A stretch of 64,000 bases of DNA from Phyllostachys edulis (GCA_036346405.1 CM070566.1:46659452-46723451); one strand, 5' to 3'. Shown: positions 35,589 to 47,584, counted from the stretch's first letter. Notes: generated by a model not told the origin, from the letters alone. Numbers and translations: made by a program.

Positions 35589-36000
35589 TGGACACATTTG
35601 AATTTCTTCGACCCCCTTTTTTTTTAGAAATGGGCTTGTTGGTCGAGATTTCGAACCCATTAACTCTTATGCTCTCTTTTCTCCCCTACAGATTCCTTAT
35701 GATGTGTTGTCCCTCCGGAATTAGGACAGGAACTAGAGTTGGATGCATTACGGAATTAGAAATTAGAGTTGGAATCCAAGTCTAGTTTATCTCTAATTGG
35801 CGGCATTGTTATTAAGTCATCAACTAATCGTAGATTAGTCGTCCGGTCGGTTCTTGGTTGCCAACTAGAGTAGTCGACTCGACTTGGAGGACTAGTCAGG
35901 TGACCGAACAACTAATCGGGTGACTGGGACGACTAATCGGGCGACTGGAACGACTAATCGTGGATGGTTGGTCATCCGGCTTGTTGCGCATGGACTAGGG
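35589..36000. other. Unclassified stretch with repeated GACTAATCG words
   Basis: At 35860-35960 the word ACTAATCGGGYGACTGG recurs three to four times at ~19 bp spacing, with related GACTAGTC words on both strands. No open frame of note. Probably a degenerate repeat. Confidence 0.35.
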
Positions 36001-37640
36001 TAAGGCGTTGTTGTAATTTGAGGGACATTTTGGTAATTTCTCAATTTGAGAAAAGAAGAAAATGGAAAAGAAAAAATGGCGGGGCCCACATGTCATTGGG
36101 AGACTTGAGGAGATAAGGGTTGGAGACTTTGTCTCCAACCATAAAGCACTGCGTTCGGCTGAATGGCCATTGGCCTGGCGGAGGAGCGAGCGATTCGGCA
36201 AGCGGCTCAGGCGCGATGCACACCGACCGTTGAGGCAATAGCTTGGCCTCCTCCTTTCTTCTCCTCTTCTTAGGCAGCAGGCTCCCTCCTTTTTCACTCT
36301 GAAATCAGTGAGTTCCTCTATTTTTGGGTTATTCTTCTTCTCATCCGATTGGGCTTTGGTTTTGGGGCTTTGGAGCTCCCGTGCCGCCATGCTGACCTGG
36401 CACCACCGGTGGTGAGATCTGGACCTTCCTCCTTACACATTCTGTCGGTTCCTTCTTGTGCACTTTTCTCTATTGGGTGTGTGGTGGAAGAACTTGGCAA
36501 TTACGTAATTGGGGCTTGGTCTTTATCGGCTTAAGCTTGATCTTGAGTGGAAGAAGGCATTTGGTTTTGGTGATTGGTGCTCCGTTTGTGCATTCGGCTG
36601 GTGCATCTCGTTTGGGTCTTGAGCGGCATTTTCTATACCTCGGTTTCATCTTTCGGTATGTCCTGAATGGTGAAGATTAGCATTATATCTCCGTCAACCT
36701 CGTCTGGTATTCGCGGCACAGTGGGGTGATTGGTTTTCTGAGACAGCGCATTTCGTGTGCCTAGCCCGGTTCTACTCGGTGGCTTTGAGTGCCATCCGCT
36801 TCGTGAGTTTTTCTGTTTTTCATAATCACATTACTTTCCACTGTGTGTTGTGCTAGTTGAATTACATTTCGTAATTTTGCCTAGTACTACCAGGGAGTAA
36901 GTACTTGGGCCCATCTGGTGTCACAGGACACCGGGTCCCCTAGAAAAAATAGCAGATATTATCATGTATATACTATGCGTGCACCCCCCCCTCTAAAAGT
37001 CAGGCACGGGATTCACCCAACCTCCGGTCTCTTGTAGTCTTTTGCCACATAAATTACTATTTAATATAGTGTTTCTTGAAAATTATATATGTTGTTATAT
37101 GTATGGTGAAGTGGTGAACCCCGGTTATTTTCGTTCTAGTTCCGCCCTTGAGTACTACGAGACTTTGCTGAGTAATGATTGTGGGATTGGTTTAATGCTT
37201 GATGAGAAATTGAGGTCTATGTGAGATTGAATACAACAATTTGGATATAAATTGGTCTTGAGCTTATAGAATACTTGTTGTTTCTATTGTGTCATGCAAT
37301 TCATGCTTATCTGTTCATTGTGATTATTATTCAGTCTCTGTTCACTGTGATTATTGTTCAGTTTTATGTTCTATGTTATCCTTTTCGGTTAGTGTTATAC
37401 ATTCTTTGTCTGTCAGTACCTTGCAACCTTGTGTAGTTGGATCATTAACCTATTGTCTAGTGAACTTTGGATTGATAATTTGCATTACATGATCTGTTAG
37501 ATTGACAAGATTTTATTTGAGCTCAAGGCCTAAGTTATTTCATAGTAATTGTAATATTTAATTTGTGATTGAATCTTGACCTAAGTGGCGAGGAGGCCTA
37601 GATTTCATCTTGAGCAGCCCGTCATCTGAAAGAAATAAAC
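36001..37640 (+). other. Unclassified stretch with splice-like sites
   Basis: Donor-like words occur at about 36309 (ATCAGTGAGTTC) and 36800 (TTCGTGAGTTT). Short plus-strand open frames (36349-36680) have no motif I know. 37310-37365 carries a 27 bp near-repeat (CTGTTCAYTGTGATTATT). It may be a remnant of a transcribed unit or an unknown repeat; I cannot assign it. Confidence 0.25.
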
Positions 37641-39100
37641 AAACATTTAAATCTGAACATTATGTTGATTTTATATGTTTCCAAATCATATTTAAATATT
37701 TTCTGAAATTGCTAATTTTACAACATGCGCAAGCAGTGCCGAGCACAATGGACGTAAGGATGGCCCGGGATGAGGTGTAGGACTACTGTGGGGAAGGGCA
37801 GCGGCGAGAGCGGTGTGGCAGCATAGAGGGGAGTAGTGGTGGGCATTGGGCGGTCTGCAAGTCTGCCATCGTCGTGCAGCCGAGCCGAGCCCAGACCAAA
37901 ACCCGTCTTCTTGGGGTGCAGGCTTACCAAGCCCAACCCTAAGTAACTATGGACACCCGGGAAGATGACAACCGCCGCCATCTAGGAAGACAAAGATAAT
38001 CGTGCGGCATCCACACCTGCTCCCCCTCGCCATAGCCTCCTCCTCCTCCTCCTGGACATCAATGAAGAACTCCGCCCACCTCGGCGCCACCACGCTGCGA
38101 AGGGGGTGAGATGGACAACGACGAGGAGGTGGCTAGAGGGAGGGCAGCGGGTGACAGTGCGTGGGGAGGGAGAGGGAGAGGGAGGAGGTGGTTGGAAGAG
38201 TGGAGGGAGGGGGTGGCCGGCGGTGCGTGGGGAGGGAGAGGGAGGGAGGGAGGCGGTGATCGGCGTGTGTGGAGGGAGGCAGCTGGAGCTGGAGGGAGGG
38301 GAATTAGGGAATGTGATTAGGGATTGGGAATTTGGGAATTTGGGAGCCAGGGCTCGGGATAAGGGGTTGGGGATGGGGGTTGGGGGAGGCCGAGAGGGAT
38401 GTTGGGCGGTTATTGGTTGGGCCAGGTGACGAGAGGGGGTTATCGGTTGGGCCAGGGGGGAGTGATTGGGCCAGGCCGAGAGAGGGAGGGATTGGGCTAG
38501 AACGGGAAGGTTAGGCCTATTTCGTGCCGGGCCGGTCCAAGCATGGCCCAACTGACCGTCTTGCGTGCAGTGTCAGATACCTAACAGACGCATTCTTAGG
38601 CCCATCCACCCGCCGTTAAGTGCCATGCCGGCCCAGCCCACCACGTGCCATGCCGTGCTGTGCTTAGATCGTGCCACCTATCGGGCTCCAGGTCTTCTCG
38701 AAAAAGCACGGCCCAAGTCCCAGCTCTAGAGGGGAGTGCACAGGTTGCGGGGGAGATGAGTGCGCTCCATTTGTCGGCGTGTGGAGATTGATTGGATCTG
38801 AGGGACGGGATGATGGGGACGGTGTGGGCACCATTTCTCGGTGCCAAAAAACTTGTGAGAAGAAGAGAGGAGCAGGAGTGGAGAATGCATCTTTCCTTCA
38901 GCATTTACCAGCTCCTTTTAATAGTAAATATAGGTTGGTAAAAATTAATAAAAATGTAATGGTATTGGAAAACTTTTGATGACACATCTACTAATCACAT
39001 TTCTATGTGATAAATGTAATTTGTTTTATGTACATTAGTAGTCAAAGCTTTGAAAGTTTGGCTGCACACATTCTAAAACAACGTTTATTTGAGAATGGAG
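37641..39100. other. Unclassified, with purine-rich GGGA tract
   Basis: 38110-38470 is a strongly strand-asymmetric run of GGGAGGGA/GGAGG words on the plus strand. 38510-38720 contains repeated GGCCC/GCCATGCCG words like those at 1120-1250. Open frames here come from composition. From about 38900 AT-rich sequence leads into the unit 2 dirigent 3' side. Confidence 0.35.
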
Positions 39101-39287
39101 GACTGTCAAGCTCCAAAATTTTGTTAACTTACGGGAGATCTTTCCATAGGTGTGTACAACGCGTGGATATGAAGCTCTTTAATCTCCGGGGTACCATCAT
39201 TAACCCCGATACAATGGAAGTATATTACACCAACAAATTTCCCTGTGCCACCAACAATGGCCCACTCACCTGAGCGTCCTGCCATAG

Positions 39288-39641
39288 TGTTAAGAACCTT
39301 GATTGTTGAACTAAAACTTGCCAAACACAACATACATATATCTCAAATTCACTCCAGCTACAAGTGTTTAGAGGTACTAATTAGAGAGAATAGAGTAGGG
39401 ATTGGGGAAGCAGCCAATAATAGATCGGGGATGAGGAAGAATGGGGACTGGGAAGCAGCAGAACTAAGGTTGGGGAAGGCAGCAGCGGGATGAAGAAGAA
39501 GAGCCGTAGGCTAAGCCTGAATAATCCTTGATGCCATTTTCCGTTGCAACAGCATGCCTTTGTAGTTCTGTCTCCATACCCACTTGCCATTTGGCCCACG
39601 GCCCAACGACGAAGCCCAACCAAACAGGCCGGTCTGTGACA
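39288..39641. mobile_element. Solo LTR (354 bp) in dirigent exon 2, unit 2
   Basis: Starts TGTTAAGAACC and ends GTCTGTGACA, flanked by the 5 bp duplication CATAG (39283-39287 and 39642-39646). The unit 3 dirigent has the uninterrupted sequence, which defines both ends to the base. No other copy in the window. Size fits a TRIM-like or other short-LTR family. Confidence 0.85.
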
Positions 39642-40589
39642 CATAGTCCCTGAAAATGCAAGCGTGGAACCCCGATACCTTCATGCATGGATACAAAGTT
39701 GTCATGCGTGTGAATCATCAATCCGATGTAATTGGCGAAGCAGCAAGAGCCATATGAAACGGTACGTACCATGAGTCCACGAAGATGATGTTGCAACTGA
39801 GGAACCACTGGTCGCCTTCTTCCTTGCCTGTCTGCGTATGATGGCCTCGCGCACGAGCGGTCAAGTCCGCGCTGGAGGGATCTCGGCCATCATATATAGG
39901 CCAATCGTTAACCGCGATCAGGCCAAATCCATTTGGATGTTGTGACTTGAGCACCACTTTTTGGTTTTGTCTTGGCCCGGCGGCCGCTTGCTGGTCCAAA
40001 TACAAAAGGAGGTAGAGCTGATTTTGGGATTTTTTTAAATAATCTATTTTTTATTCGAATCTGAAATAATACCGCTTAATTTTTTTTTACAAATAATCTC
40101 TAGTCGCCCGTGCGGTTGGGCGACTTCTTCGAAGTCGCCTAACCGGCGGCGACATTGAAGGTTTCGAGGCATAGTCGCCATACCGTCGGCGACTTAAGGT
40201 CGCCGCCATACCGTATGGCGACATGGTGGCAAATAACCAAAGTCGCCATACGGTATGGCGACTTGGGGCTATAAAATCCGCTACATGGCGAACCGTGCCA
40301 AGTCGTGCAGCGGACGAAATGATTACTACGGTCATATAGAAAGCCAGCCTAGGTCCCTCATGGTTTCTTTCACCATTTCTCTCGGCGGACAAGCGAGCGG
40401 ATCTGTTGAGGAGGAGAGGAGCTTGCGAGAGCAAGAGCTCGGGAGAGGCGGTTTGCAGGAAAGGAGCTTGTTCCTCGAAGAGAAGGTCTCGCGCTGTGGG
40501 AAAGTGAGAACTACGATACGGTGGTTGTGGTTCCTTCAAAGATCTCAAGATGGGAGTAGTTGGGCACGCCCCGATGTCCGCCTAATCCA

Positions 40590-41751
40590 TGATCGCCACC
40601 CCGATGATGAAGGCCATCCGACAACTTCAAAGAAGACCCCAATGAGCCATTCCCTGGCGGACACGAGGAATGATGGTGCATTCGCCATCTGGGGCCAACT
40701 TCTTCAAACAGTTCAGGCAAAGAACCTTTGATGAAACTTTTCAAGAGGCTTGCCATGCAGAACCAAAGAACGAATTTGATGCATTGTGGCGAGATGTTGG
40801 GCGAGCATACCAAGAAGCATGTCATCGAGAAAACAAGCGTCCCTCATTCCGGGGAGGCACAAGGAGCGCCTCACCATCAAGGAGCTCGACCCTCCCCATT
40901 TGACGCGGAGGACCTCGAGGGACATCGGGTGTTTCTCTCATTGGATTGAGGCCGAGCCATTGGAAAAGTGGTCCTTACTGCACGACACGGACGGCGCAAG
41001 GTATGGCATAATGACCACTAACCTTGCAGAGGTGTACAACTGGGTTATTAGGGGCCTCCGTTGTCAGCCTCTTGTCGCCATTGTTGAAGGCGTTCTGCAT
41101 GGTACAATCGGATATTTCAGGGAAAGACATGCAAATGCGGCACTTCATGCAGCCAACCCACAGACCCCCTATTGCTCGAAGATTAGTACATACATGCAGG
41201 CCAAGACCGAGAAGGCTCAGTCGCACACGGTCTTCGTAATGGGCAATACGGAGCATCGATTCGACGTGATCCTCCGAGACAGAGCCGGATTGAACAGCTC
41301 GGTCTCTTATTACCATGAGGTATGCCTTGGAGACCATGTGAATGAACCTAGCTGCACATGCAACAAGCTAAAGCTTCTTCACAAGCCATGCTCTCATGTT
41401 CTCGCCGCGTGTGGGACGATCCGCATGGACCCATTTAACTTTGTATCTGAGTACTTCATGAAGGAAAAGGTTCAAAGAGGGTGGTGCGGCGAGCTAAGAG
41501 GCTTCGAGGTTGTCGGTAACTTCTCCACATTGGATATTGCAAATAGGACTTGGGTTCCGAGATCTAGACCTATTGAGAGGGGAAGGGTCGTCGGAGTCGT
41601 CGATTCGAACGATATGGACGAAGGGGAAGTGCAATGGCGGGTAGACGCCAGCGGCCAGCCGCCGCCAGAAGGGCACACCGTCGTAACTTGCAAAGGCGCT
41701 TCACGACACGTAGGAACTTGTATTACATTTCCTACTCTGTGTAACTTGTAG
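40590..41751 (+). pseudogene. MURA-type Mutator transposase, N-terminally truncated
   Basis: In shifting frames: IHDRHPDDEGHP (the DRH motif with the second catalytic Asp, about 40589), GANFFKQFRQRTF and LFKRLAMQNQ (about 40693-40770), then an open frame giving WIEAEPLEKWSLLHD, GARYGIMTTNLAEVYNWV (with the catalytic Glu), and a SWIM zinc finger CTCNKLKLLHKPCSHVLAAC (41355-41414), ending at 41751. The part carrying the first Asp is not recognisable upstream (40300-40580). At least two frame changes occur near 40700 and 40900. Family role: DDE transposase cutting at the element ends. Not functional as read. Confidence 0.85.
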
Positions 41752-42085
41752 TTCAATCGAACTTTGGTTCTTGTAAGCAAATGCCGAACTAATTGTGTCG
41801 TAATTGTACTTTGGTTCTTGTAAGCAACTACCCAACTGCTAGTATGTTTTATCTTAATTCTATCGATAATATGGAATAGCTTGGTTTTCGAACTCGTTCA
41901 TACATTGCATATTTCTTCGATGCATATAACTTAAAGCACGCGACACATCAATACAACATGTCAACTCAATAAAAGGCAACCGCAATAACGCGTCCCACCA
42001 TTTCGTTACATGCTTTAGGAGATTGAACATAAGGCAACCCACATAGAGTGTTCTCGGTGGGCGTCCTTATTACGTAAGGTTTCCG

Positions 42086-42430
42086 ATGCGGTGTACTTAC
42101 ATCCATCATACAATCGCAGACATGGACGACTTCGACATACCACCCCGACATGTACAAATCCCGCGACAAAGGCAAGGGAAAGGCTCATGCTTGGTGAACC
42201 CGCCGCCACAACAGATCCGGTCGCCCGGCCAGATCCGATCCACGACGTTAGTTATGAAGAAGTTAAATCCTTCTTACGATTCTCATTATACGGTGCACTT
42301 ACATCATCGAATCGCAGGATATGGGCGACTTCGACATACCAAATTTCGACGTGGGCGATCCGCGACAAGGGAAGGAAGGCGGTGAGGAGTTCAACGCCGA
42401 GCTAGCAAGAAAGGGAAAATGGCCCGGTCC
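42086..42430 (+). repeat. Duplicated exon-like module in the MULE
   Basis: A block GGTGTACTTACATC...ATCGCAG followed by ATGGACGACTTCGACATACC at about 42091-42142 recurs at 42291-42338 (ATGGGCGACTTCGACATACC). Both have a CGCAG acceptor-like end before an MxDFDIP reading. The function is unknown; the period is about 197 bp. The rest of the right half (42430-42980) shows no gene. Confidence 0.6.
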
Positions 42431-43255
42431 ACGCTTGATGAGGTCATTACGTAGTAGTACCCGTCATACCCCTCTTGTTTTTATTATCCCTAAAGGCATG
42501 TATACTTATATGGTCCGGATGCTTCGCCATGGTGTACCGTAGTAGTAGCGAGGATGACTAAAACAATTACCCAACCATCATGCCATGTCACTACGTAAAT
42601 GTGCTTCGTCCGCGACTTTAATGTACTTCTAGCTTCCGTGTCTCGCTAAGCCATGAAAGCAAGCCTATATTATTTCGTATTTCAATATCACTTACCTATC
42701 TACTTACCATTCATTACTATCTGAATCGTCCTCACAAAATTCTCTGAAATTTGACGACTACAACAATATCGACGATCACAAAATGTTATTATGAGTCCGA
42801 CATATTTCGTACCCTTCATATTCTACTTAAAATAAGAAATGCAGACCAACCAACGTTGTCACCACACTTTTATCTTTACAAAAATAACATCATATAATAC
42901 GATTTGCTAAATACAATACCTACAAAATGTAATATCTATTTTAACACAATTGTTCCAATTGGGTTTACATAATTGTGAGTTTAGGAGCTTAAATCGCCCA
43001 CTGGTTGGGCGACTTTAACTAAGTCGCCCACTGGTTGGGCGACTTGCACTAATGTCGTACATCCGTTTGGCGACTATACCCATGAGGCTCTAGTCGCCCA
43101 ATGGGACGGCGACTAGAGATTATTTCTGTAAAAAAAAATTAAGCGGTATTATTTCTGTATTTCCGAATAAAAAATAGATTATTTACAAAAAAATTTCGCT
43201 GATTTTGTCTGAAAGCATGGTGCAGGGGAGCAGTTTGGAATAGCGGATTAGCCAT

Positions 43256-43785
43256 GGGCCGGGGGGAGGACGGGGCGCGGCGGCGCGTTGGACGGGGCGA
43301 GCGGCGTGGTGTACGGGGCCGGAGAGGAAGGGAAATTGGGGATCGGGACAGGAGAGGAAGCGAAATTCGGGATGGGGATGGGAGTCACGGGAGTTGAACA
43401 TGTCTACTTATTCAATGGTAGAACAGCAAGTCGGAGTACTCAATTCCTCTCGTCATTTTTTCTTAACAGAACAAACTCTGCATATCCAGACAGTGCTCAC
43501 TAATTCCTTGTTCATCTGGAGCTTCTGTTGATTTTCTACTGTTTATGCGTTCTACACAGATAGACTGGTACTCTATTCTATTATTGGTTTGAATTAGTAG
43601 TTGGCGGTGCGGATCGAAGTGGGGATTTCTTGTGCCGTGCAGATGAGGTGTTTGCATCATATACAATACGGACTATATTGACAAGCTGATATATTTATCA
43701 AGTGTGACAAGCAATAGCATCTGAAAATAACTTATCGAAAGAAAAGGCATATCGAGAGAGAAAAAGATGTAGACAACCAACACGA
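43256..43785. repeat. Dirigent 5' flank, unit 2
   Basis: Homologous to 32270-32640 and 56393-57507. Compared with unit 3 it lacks about 47 bp between GTCTA and CTTATTC (junction at about 43405), which includes the TATA box. At 43650-43690 it keeps one copy of the GACTATATTGAC unit that is doubled in unit 1. It ends at the Gypsy LTR start. Confidence 0.75.
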
Positions 43786-44584
43786 TGTAACATCTCATTT
43801 TCGGACGGCGTATAGTAGCTACTATTTCAGTTTTCGTCTTTTGCCGTAATTCAAACTATCAGCTATTTTCCGAAAATATCCTTTCTTTTTTTAGCTCAGG
43901 TTTGTGTTTCAAATATCCTTGACCCTCGAAATTCAAATTTCAGTTTGAATCTCTCCTTTTGAACTTCGGGCCTTTTTCTCTTTTGGGCCTCCTTTTCTTT
44001 CTTCGGCTTAGCCCATTCTCTTCGTTGGGCCGGCCCATTTCCTTTCTTGGTCCTCCGGCCTTTTTCCTCTTGCTCCTTGGCCCACCGGCCCTCTCTTCTT
44101 TCTTGGCCTGTTGGCCCAGCCACCTTCGGCCACCTTCTTTTGGCCAGCCCTGCCCGGTCGTCATCTTCTTCGGTCAAGCCGAGCCGCTCTCTCTCTTCTC
44201 CCCTTTTCTCTCTCGCCGTGACGCCATCGCCACCAGCCGCCTGCACCCTAGCGATGCCCATGAGCTCCGCACCTGCCCCACGTGCGTGCCTGCCACCACC
44301 CACCCTCGCTGACAGCCACGACTTCCTCGCCCTCGCCCTCGTCTGCCCGTCTTCTCGGTGACTTATACACGACGCCACCGCCGTCTCACAAGATGGTAGT
44401 CGAGCGCGTGCACCAAGATCAAGATGGACACCCAAGTCCTCGCCTCTTGCTGTGCCCCCTCTGCCGCCACACACTCCTGTGCATTGTCATCTCCACGCGC
44501 AGGCCACCCACACTGTCGTTGCATCGGGACCGCGCGCCGGCCAATGGCTCTCCTCCCTCCCGTTGGCTCTCCTCCTCCCTTGGC

Positions 44585-44594
44585 CTATTTAAGG
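44585..44594 (+). promoter_or_regulatory. TATA box of Gypsy 1 LTR
   Basis: CTATTTAAGG in a GC-rich setting, about 800 bp into the LTR, followed ~50 bp later by TTCGGTAAGT, a likely leader-intron donor. Inferred by comparison with the clearer TATAAAAGG in the Gypsy 2 LTR. Confidence 0.5.
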
Positions 44595-44652
44595 TGCCCT
44601 GTGCCCCCTTGAGCCCCCACGCCGCCCCCCTTGAAGATTCGGTAAGTCCACT

Positions 44653-44815
44653 GTGCCGCCACCATTTTCCTTGTTTCGGCCGATGCCGCCTCGCCATTGA
44701 TCTGCTCCTCCGGCCCCGCCGCCACCGCGCCACCACCGTTTTCCTTGTTTCGGCCAACACCGCCTCGCCGTCGATCTGCTCCTCTGGCCCCGCCGCCAAC
44801 GCGCCACCATCGTCA
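44653..44815. repeat. Two-copy tandem repeat (74 bp) in Gypsy 1 LTR
   Basis: TTTTCCTTGTTTCGGCC occurs at 44665 and 44739, each followed by GCCTCGCC and GATCTGCTCCTC. It lies just after the putative transcription start. Confidence 0.8.
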
Positions 44816-47572
44816 CCGTGAGCTACTACCGCCGAGGAACACTTCCCCCAAGTCCCCCTCGGCGATTGGCCCCTCCAACCGCAGGATTTCACCTCCTTCC
44901 CCGCCTCCGGCCGCCACCGTCTTCACGACCTGCCGTCAGCCACAGTCCTCCTCCGGCCCTCCTTTTCAACCCGGTGAGTTCACCATGGTGCCCTCCTTCC
45001 CATGCTCACCTCCACCGGCTCAGGGAGCCACCGGAACCCCTCCGCCGCCATGGCCGTGCCACCGCTGCCGCCTCCAAGCTCTACCGCCGCCGCTCTAGTA
45101 CCTTGCCGGCTGTGCCACCATTGTTAATGGGTCCGCCTTGCCAAGGGCTCCCCAACCCTGCCCTTTCCTGGCGCCGTCGCTCCCTCCTCCGCCGGCGTCA
45201 AAGTCCGGCCGTGCGCGCCTGTGAAAGTCCCGCGCGTGGCACGCTCGGACAAGCCCTGTTCAACCATGATTAAGCCCTAATTAGTGTATTAACGGCGTAA
45301 TAATTGGTTAGCCTTTAATGGCTGTCCTTAACCAGCCGATTTGTCTCACTGCCTCGTGGGCCCCGCTAAATAGTAACGGCCGCATTTAAATTAACACCCG
45401 GTTAATTTCCTCCCTTATGACTAACCAGTGGGCCCCCCTACACCACTGTTCCCATGGGCTGGCGTTTCAGTGCGCATGGACCTGGTCCACGCACTGCTCA
45501 TATGGGCCCATGTGTCAACAGGACACTCCCTCTCTCTCTCTCTATCCGATTTAATTTCAAATTAAACTTCGGAAGCTCCGTTATAACTCCAAAAATTATG
45601 AAATTTGTTTCTAAAATTTTGTAAATTCAAGATCTTGCTAATGGCATAGTTCTTGTTCAATTTGGAGTTCATTTGTTTATTTTTGTGTATTTATTTGCTC
45701 TCTTTGCCTGTTTGTGTCTTTTTCCGGTACGTTCGTCCGAATAGGATTTGAAGACGCGGGAGACCTCCAAGTTGATCAAGCCCAAGAATATCAAGATCCT
45801 CTTGCCTATAACCAAGGCGAGTCAATACTTTGATCATTTTGATCCTACATTTTTTGTAAATTATATTCATTTAAATTAACCAAAATTGCATGCTTTAATT
45901 CTTTAATCAAATGTATGTTAAAGCTTAAGGTAGTTAAACACCCATTTGATGATCAATTAAGTAATATGCCATCCATTGATATTTGAACCCATTATTCCAT
46001 GTCACCCTAGTAACAATATGGTAATACTAGCTATAGGTTGTACTTAAGCGACATACTAGACTTGCTTAAGTACCAGGGTATTAAAATGCCCCAATCATCA
46101 TTCTTCAAACATAAAATGATTTGGGCAGTCATTGGTAGTCCATTGATTGAAATGAATGGAATAAATTGGTGTTCTCCTCAAAACCCCAATAATTACTAGT
46201 ACCACATCTGGGCAGACGGCAAGGCAGTAGGTGCTCAAGGAGCACGAGAGTGGTTGGTATGTGGAACGAACCGCCCGGATGGATTAAGGACTTAATCTTG
46301 TCACGACCTCCCATGTTAAACAAGTACAACCACAAGTCTGCAAAATGCAACTTGGCTTAGTAAAATTATTAAACCCTGAATGTATCTCACTGCGTGGAGA
46401 AAGGGAATGCGCAAGCTTGCGGTACATCCAGCTTGAATGGGTGAAATTGCCAGCTATTGTGGGTAGTCAAACTACGCCCAACGCTACGGTACAACGATCC
46501 CACGCAACGTATGGGCGTAACCCCATATGGGTGAGATGATGGAAAGGGTAAGGTGGTTTGGAAGGTTATTGTGACGGTTGCTCAACTACATGACTAAGGA
46601 ATCATGTAGAGTAACGGGTATGACTATCTCTTGTGGGTATAGTGTACAACATCTACAGAGTCTAAACTGTTTAAACAGCCATGCCTACGGTCAAAGGCGG
46701 ACATGAGAACTTAACTTGAGTTAGTTCTATTTCAAAAACTTTGTGGGTGGTATGAAAAATGTGGAGGGCTCACCTAGCCCTGAGTTTGGATTTTACCTAA
46801 GCCTTCGAGCTCAGCAGTGGTAATAATTGGAGGTAGCTCCAATCAAAGGATGCATAATGTAGAGTTTCCGATGGAGGGAACCTCTACTGAAATAAATACT
46901 GCACAATTACTCTCTTTAATAAAATGCAATTTGTTAAAATACTAAGTGATAGGGATTTGTAATTATGATAATTAAAAATATTGCTTTAGCAAATAAAATA
47001 ACCTGAGCCATCCTTGTTTAGCCTTGCATGTATATTATTGCATTGTGTGTTGGCTCGCGAGCACGGAAGTTGGGCTCATTCTCGCTCCTCTCCCCAAGCC
47101 CTTCAAACAATGAAGACCAAGGAGACTACACATTCTATGAAGGCCCCGAAGCTGATGGACAAGGAAACAATGAGGAGTAGTATAGCTCTATAGTCTAGGT
47201 CTCGCCCCAATCTAAGTGGACCCGTTGGTACTTGCGTACAACTGATATTATCCAGCTCTTGGTTAATATCCGTCGTACACAGGTTGCCCCAGTCGCTTGC
47301 ATGTGGTGAGATGAGCCCACTCCCCTTTTGCTTCCGCTGTAGATGTCATTGCTTTCATGTAATGTAATCAAGTTGGCCTTGTTTGGCCCCTTTTGTAAAA
47401 CTCAACCCGACGTGGTCTATGTCACTCTGTGTTGTAATATATTTGAATGTGTTAGTTCATGCCTTGTATGAATGGTTCAACAATGTGCCTGTGAGTGCTA
47501 TCTACTGATCCAGGGAATAGCACATTATTTTCACAGAGGATTTACATTCTCAGAATTCGGGTCTGACAAAGC

Positions 47573-47584
47573 TGGTATCAGAGC
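47573..47584 (+). other. Primer-binding site of Gypsy 1 (tRNA-Met)
   Basis: TGGTATCAGAGC, four bases after the LTR end ...TCTGACA. Confidence 0.9.

Larger units (their letters stand above)
40026..43197 (+). mobile_element. Mutator-like element (3172 bp) inserted in dirigent exon 1
   Basis: A perfect 9 bp duplication GCTGATTTT flanks it (40017-40025, 43198-43206). Terminal repeats of ~90 bp match after inversion: GGGATTTTTTTAAATAATC and GAAATTTTTTTGTAAATAATC, both followed by TATTTTTTATTCG and ATAATACCGCTTAATTTT. Next inside are palindromes of AGTCGCC...GGCGACT at 40105-40265 and 42985-43110. It holds a truncated MURA-type transposase gene. Confidence 0.95.
39133..43255 (-). pseudogene. Dirigent gene, unit 2, broken by a MULE and a solo LTR
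   Basis: Minus strand. Start MANPLFQTAPLHHAF at 43255, cut after 49 bases by the MULE (40026-43197), resuming at 40016 with YLDQ, VNDWPIYDGRDP, ARARGHHTQTG and IIFVDSW to the donor GTACGT after 39770. Exon 2 begins at 39678 (YRGSTLAFSG) and is cut by a 354 bp solo LTR at 39288-39641, resuming with AGRSGEWAIVGGTGKF and ELHIHALYTPMERSP to the donor GTAAGT at 39132. Dirigent family: VNDWPIYDG, GSTL and VGGTGKF are its conserved words. A 9-base in-frame loss after GGTGKF and a promoter deletion (about 43405) are further damage. The intact relative is unit 3. Confidence 0.88.
43786..47568 (+). mobile_element. 5' LTR of Gypsy 1 (3783 bp)
   Basis: Starts TGTAACATCTCATTTTCGG and ends GGGTCTGACA, immediately before AAGC and TGGTATCAGAGC. 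A TATA-like CTATTTAAGG lies at 44585-44594, with GC-rich transcribed sequence after it and a GTAAGT-type donor at about 44641. Open frames in 43900-45273 on both strands come from GC-rich composition and show no known domain. Only one LTR is present, so the ends are inferred. Confidence 0.7.

Noticed and set aside
38110..38470. G-quadruplex or gene in the GGGA-rich tract
   Set aside because: Purine-rich low complexity; open frames are only compositional and runs are mostly three Gs with irregular spacing.
43896..45273. GC-rich open frames of 100-190 codons
   Set aside because: Overlapping frames on both strands in the Gypsy 1 LTR with no known motif; they are LTR leader sequence.
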